Assembly: GCA_024228575.1 (NCBI GenBank)
Contig: JAAETH010000426.1
Span: forward strand, 29,979-93,978
Direction of reading: 5' to 3'
Source: Actinomycetes bacterium
GTDB lineage: Bacteria; Actinomycetota; Acidimicrobiia; Acidimicrobiales; Poriferisodalaceae
Length of the DNA stretch: 64,000 nt
The stretch's first letter is position 1; each line of letters starts with the position of its first letter. A model generated the notes under the pieces. The model did not search any database. It had not been told where the DNA came from and was given only the letters and a program-made list of their open reading frames with translations. Below, piece after piece: positions 60,956 to 64,000 of this stretch. Made by a program: the position numbers and the translations under genes.

Positions 60956-61863
60956 GCGATCACCGGGCACGAGTGACAGGTGGGCAGCTCAGGATCTGTC
61001 AGCTGAACATCGGATCGCTGCTCGAACCGGATTGGGACCGGCGACAATCCGAGATCGTCTCATGGATAGATCACCTCCAACCCGACGTCGTGTGTCTGCA
61101 GGAGGTGTGGCAGAGCGGACGCACGCCGAACAGCGCCGATCAGATCGTCGAAGCTCTCGACACACCGATGGAATGGACGTTCGGCGGCCACGGCGTGCAG
61201 GGAACGCTGTCCCGCGAACCCGGTGCCGAGTTCGGTTCTGCCATCTTGTCGCGCTGGCCCATCGATGGTCAGAGCGTGCATCGACTGCCCACCTACGACG
61301 ACAGCGATCCCATCGTCAACAGCGTCCCATGGGAGTTGTTGCAGGTCTCGACTGCGGGCCTCGACATATTCTCTACACATCTGGCCCCGGCGCCATCCCA
61401 CGGGCTGCACCGACGGATGCAGGTCTTGGCCATCGACGACATCATCGGCCAGGCACGCGGCACCAAGGACGACCACCGCGGGTTCGGGCAACGCCGCACC
61501 GGCATGCCCCCCTTGTTGTGTGGCGACTTCAACGCCGAGCCCGACAGCGACGAGATCCGCTTCTTGTGTGGCCTGACGAGCTTCGACGATCGCACCACCT
61601 TCTACCAGGATGCCTGGCGGGTGGCCGGCACGGGAGAAGGTTTGACCCAGGACTGGCGCGACAACTACATCGCTGAAGGCCTGAACATCCCGCGCAAGCG
61701 CATCGACTATGTATTCGTCGGAGATCCGTTCCTTCGCGAGGGCGATGCCGGTCGGGTCCTGGATGCCCAACTTGCATTCCACGAGCCACGAACCGGCATC
61801 GTCGCCAGCGACCATCGGGGTCTGGTGGTCGATGTGGTCTGGCCCGATCGACCGAAAGGCTGA
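60952..61863 (+). CDS. Endonuclease/exonuclease/phosphatase family protein
   Basis: A 303-residue EEP-fold hydrolase, metal-dependent, acting on phosphodiesters in nucleic acids or lipids. Motifs in order: LRICQLNIGS, DVVCLQEVWQS (metal Glu), FSTHLAPAPSHGL (His), PLLCGDFNAEPDSDE (Asp/Asn) and VASDHRGLVVDV (Asp/His). No signal peptide. Coupled to the HNH-like gene, so they may serve one nucleic-acid task. It converges on the ADP-ribosylglycohydrolase with a 15-base gap. Confidence 0.9.
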   Translation: MSDHRARVTGGQLRICQLNIGSLLEPDWDRRQSEIVSWIDHLQPDVVCLQEVWQSGRTPNSADQIVEALDTPMEWTFGGHGVQGTLSREPGAEFGSAILSRWPIDGQSVHRLPTYDDSDPIVNSVPWELLQVSTAGLDIFSTHLAPAPSHGLHRRMQVLAIDDIIGQARGTKDDHRGFGQRRTGMPPLLCGDFNAEPDSDEIRFLCGLTSFDDRTTFYQDAWRVAGTGEGLTQDWRDNYIAEGLNIPRKRIDYVFVGDPFLREGDAGRVLDAQLAFHEPRTGIVASDHRGLVVDVVWPDRPKG

Positions 61864-61878
61864 CCACACGTGGGTCGC

Positions 61879-62940
61879 TCAGATCTGACACACCACCAGC
61901 GTGCGTCGGACAAGGTCATCGAGTTGGAGTTCGCCCACACCCGCGAGGCTGGTCTGCACGCGCCCGTCCCAGGGTCCGGTCCAATGCTCGGGAATCGGCC
62001 TCCCGGTGAGACCCCACAGAGCACCCACCGTGGCCCCGTTGCAATCGGTGTCCCAACCCGCTGCCACCGTGTCGCCGATGGCGGTCGAGAAATCGTCGGC
62101 ACCGCGCACAAGACCCCAGGCCACGAGGGCGAGATTGTTGACGGTGTGGACGGGCGACATGCCTTCGTAAGTCCGATGGATCTCAGCTGGACCGTCGCCG
62201 GCCACCGCGACCCGGCGACCGAGGTCCACGGCACTGGCACACGCAGAGTCCGCTGGGAGGGTCGACAGGGCGACCTCGATGGCTTCATCGATTTCGCCTC
62301 CACCGGCCAAGCACGCGCCCGCAGCGGCGACGAACTGGGCGCCATAGACACCCTCGCCGCGGTGCGACAGGTTGGCGTCGCGTGCTGCAAGGTCGGCGGC
62401 GAGATCGGGCCGGCCAGGGGCGATCCAGCCGTAGAGGTCGGCTCGGATCTGGGCGCCGATCCAGTCGTTGAAGCTGTTGTCGCTGCACTCGGAGAGATCG
62501 AACGCCGGAGGTGCACCAAAGGTGAAGCCGGTGCCTGCGTCGCCAAGCAAGCGCACATATGCCTCGCGTTCGGCCGTGAACGTCATGCCACCGGGCAGGA
62601 GGGTTAGCCACGTCCGTGCGACGTCGGCGGTCGTGAAGTCGATGCCGCGCTGCTCGATCAGCATGAGGGCGAGCACGGTGTAGTTGATGTCGTCGTCGGG
62701 GATGGCACACGAGATCTGGCCAAGGCAGGTCTCGGGGAACAGGCGCGCCACCAGCGTGTCGGGCACGAGCGGTACGTAGTCGCGCAGCTGATCAACTCCG
62801 GCACTGGCGAGATAGTCGGCGAGCGCCGCGTGACCATCGCGCATCGACAGTATCTCCACGGGCTTGCCGAGCATGCAGCCGCTGATGCGGCCGAGCCAGG
62901 CGTTGCGCAGACGTGTCTCGAGATCACCAACCGCAGTCAT
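61879..62940 (-). CDS. ADP-ribosylglycohydrolase family protein
   Basis: A 353-residue helical hydrolase that removes ADP-ribose from modified protein or small molecules. The metal motifs are present: IPDDDINYTVLALMLIE near residue 85 (the DD-x pair) and AAGWDTDCNGATVGALWGLT near 300 (the GxDxD set). The N-terminus AWLGRISGCMLGKPVEIL is also typical. No ADP-ribosyltransferase gene is seen nearby, so the target is unknown; in bacteria relatives reverse toxins or regulate enzymes such as nitrogenase. Confidence 0.92.
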   Translation of the reverse strand: MTAVGDLETRLRNAWLGRISGCMLGKPVEILSMRDGHAALADYLASAGVDQLRDYVPLVPDTLVARLFPETCLGQISCAIPDDDINYTVLALMLIEQRGIDFTTADVARTWLTLLPGGMTFTAEREAYVRLLGDAGTGFTFGAPPAFDLSECSDNSFNDWIGAQIRADLYGWIAPGRPDLAADLAARDANLSHRGEGVYGAQFVAAAGACLAGGGEIDEAIEVALSTLPADSACASAVDLGRRVAVAGDGPAEIHRTYEGMSPVHTVNNLALVAWGLVRGADDFSTAIGDTVAAGWDTDCNGATVGALWGLTGRPIPEHWTGPWDGRVQTSLAGVGELQLDDLVRRTLVVCQI

Positions 62941-63100
62941 GGAAACGACTGTATTGCGAGACCGTCAGCTCAGCGAGATTCGGCAGTGGCCCTGATCGCC
63001 TGAAGTGTCGACTCGATGGCAACGGCCTGGTGTGTTTCGCGGAACACAATCCCTGCCCGATCACCCAACGCCGACGGCCGCTATCGGGCATCATGTGGCC

Positions 63101-63556
63101 GTGCGCATTCCGGCCGCCATGACCTTGGCCATCGTCCTGCTCACGGCCGCGTGCGGCGGTGACCGCACCGAACCCTCAACGGGGGATGAACTCATCGGCT
63201 CAGAGCACGAGAGTGTCGATGCCGGCTCCGACGAACTCTTCCCGGACGTTGTCGACGCCGAGGTAGAACAGGACGACGACGCCACGTGGACGTTCCATGT
63301 GACTCTCAGCTCGCCCTATGACACGCCGCAACGTTATGCCGATGCGTGGCGCATCCTGACTCCCGACGGAAGCGAACTCGGTATCCGCGTCCTGACCCAC
63401 GACCACGCCACCGAGCAGCCCTTCACCCGCTCGCTCGACGGTGTGGAAATCCCGCAGGGCATCGAGCAGGTATCAATCGAAGGCCGGGATCAGGTGAGCG
63501 GGTGGGGAGGGGCTACTTTCGAGGTCATGCTCAAACCGCCGGCCTCAACGGACTGA
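63101..63556 (+). CDS. Lipoprotein, hypothetical
   Basis: A 151-residue exported lipoprotein. From GTG 63101 the signal RIPAAMTLAIVLLTAAC ends in a lipobox with Cys at 18. The mature part is acidic, then forms a beta-rich domain (ATWTFHVTLSSPYDTPQRYA, EQVSIEGRDQVSGWGGATFE). No family recognised, though the layout resembles small copper- or cell-wall-associated lipoproteins. It precedes another envelope gene in the same direction by 12 bases. Confidence 0.72.
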   Translation: MRIPAAMTLAIVLLTAACGGDRTEPSTGDELIGSEHESVDAGSDELFPDVVDAEVEQDDDATWTFHVTLSSPYDTPQRYADAWRILTPDGSELGIRVLTHDHATEQPFTRSLDGVEIPQGIEQVSIEGRDQVSGWGGATFEVMLKPPASTD

Positions 63557-63568
63557 TTGGAAGTCACG

Positions 63569-64000
63569 ATGCCCAGCCAACCCGGCCTGTTCTTCGATGT
63601 CACCGTCGCCAGCGAAGTGTTTGACGCGGACGGACGTGTCATCGGTCGGCTCGTCCCCTCCAATCGGTACCACGCCCACGCAGTCACCGACACACATCTG
63701 GTGATGCGCAGCCCAAGCGGCACCGATGCCTTTGTGTCCCTCGGCAACACACGGGTCGTCGAGGAGGTTCATCCGGTCGAACCGACGACCTCAGACGCCA
63801 GGAAGGGCAACTGGACGCTGTGGACGGCCGGCGCGATCTTCCTGGTTGTTGCCGCAGCTGGCTGGTTCCTGCTACCCGACAGCACCGAGAACAGTGCCGT
63901 CGATTCCGACGACAGCACAATCGTGACGCCGACCGCCGAGCCCCGATCCACGGCCACGAGCGTTGTCCAGGAGCCGACGATCACGGACGAAGCTGTCAAC
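63569..64000 (+). CDS. Membrane-anchored hypothetical protein (runs off right edge)
   Basis: First 144 codons of a longer gene. After ATG 63569 comes a beta-rich cytoplasmic part (LFFDVTVASEVFDADGRVIG, LVMRSPSGTDAFVSLGN), one membrane helix (about 88-106, LWTAGAIFLVVAAAGWFLL) and a Ser/Thr/Asp-rich outer segment still open at the edge. No family recognised. It is preceded by the lipoprotein gene at 63101 with a 12-base gap, so they are probably one operon. Confidence 0.72.
   Translation, partial: MPSQPGLFFDVTVASEVFDADGRVIGRLVPSNRYHAHAVTDTHLVMRSPSGTDAFVSLGNTRVVEEVHPVEPTTSDARKGNWTLWTAGAIFLVVAAAGWFLLPDSTENSAVDSDDSTIVTPTAEPRSTATSVVQEPTITDEAVN

Overview
The window is high-GC DNA with dense coding, frequent GTG/TTG starts, many 4-base ATGA or GTGA gene overlaps, a WhiB protein, an F420-type LLM oxidoreductase, an FrhB-like F420 protein and several actinobacterial-only families (DUF3090, SCO1664-like, DUF3107, DUF5317). 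This points to an actinobacterium. A complete System I cytochrome c maturation operon and the overall gene mix suggest a non-mycobacterial lineage such as Acidimicrobiia; that placement is inference.

Layout. 1-5351: lysA (partial) and argS, galE, and an MBOAT/SGNH-like pair probably used to acylate an exported glycan. 5421-8973: a tRNA-Arg(CCG) gene carrying a small (about 3.5 kb) integrated element bounded by perfect 50-bp direct repeats, with an excisionase-like gene, small genes and a frameshifted tyrosine integrase. 9036-19211: secreted and membrane proteins, a DHA2 exporter, an FrhB-like protein, a serine hydrolase, a family 5 uracil-DNA glycosylase, and the actinobacterial trio histidine phosphatase / DUF3090 / SCO1664-like with a coupled fourth gene. 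19242-30010: etfBA, a lipid kinase, GDPD, whiB, an MBL hydrolase, a PdtaS-like kinase, DUF3107, an amidase, Mrp and a divergent SufR-like regulator. 30038-36707: ccmABCDEFGHI on the minus strand, then sortase, DUF5317 and TetR genes. 39567-41655: an Ada/AlkA fusion and an O6-methylguanine methyltransferase.

42357-53337 is the most distinctive region. It brings together three universal stress proteins, a long ribosome hibernation factor, a NarL/DosR-type regulator, a shortened Hsp20-like protein, a cation exchanger, a CBS protein, an aminoglycoside-phosphotransferase/P-loop fusion, a PAS histidine kinase, a stand-alone receiver, a receiver-DevS-like hybrid kinase and a CBS-linked site-2 protease. 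These are the same gene types that make up the mycobacterial DosR dormancy regulon, here in one block, and several promoters carry GGGAC-type sites resembling DosR boxes. The block looks like a self-contained dormancy or low-oxygen programme.

53395-64000: an AlkD-like protein, CoA-ester genes (CitE-like, MaoC, enoyl-CoA hydratase), an orphan class II synthetase-like protein, an LLM oxidoreductase, an HxlR regulator divergent from an AhpD-like gene with two matching palindromes between them, an HNH-like/EEP nuclease pair, an ADP-ribosylglycohydrolase, a lipoprotein and a membrane protein cut by the right edge.
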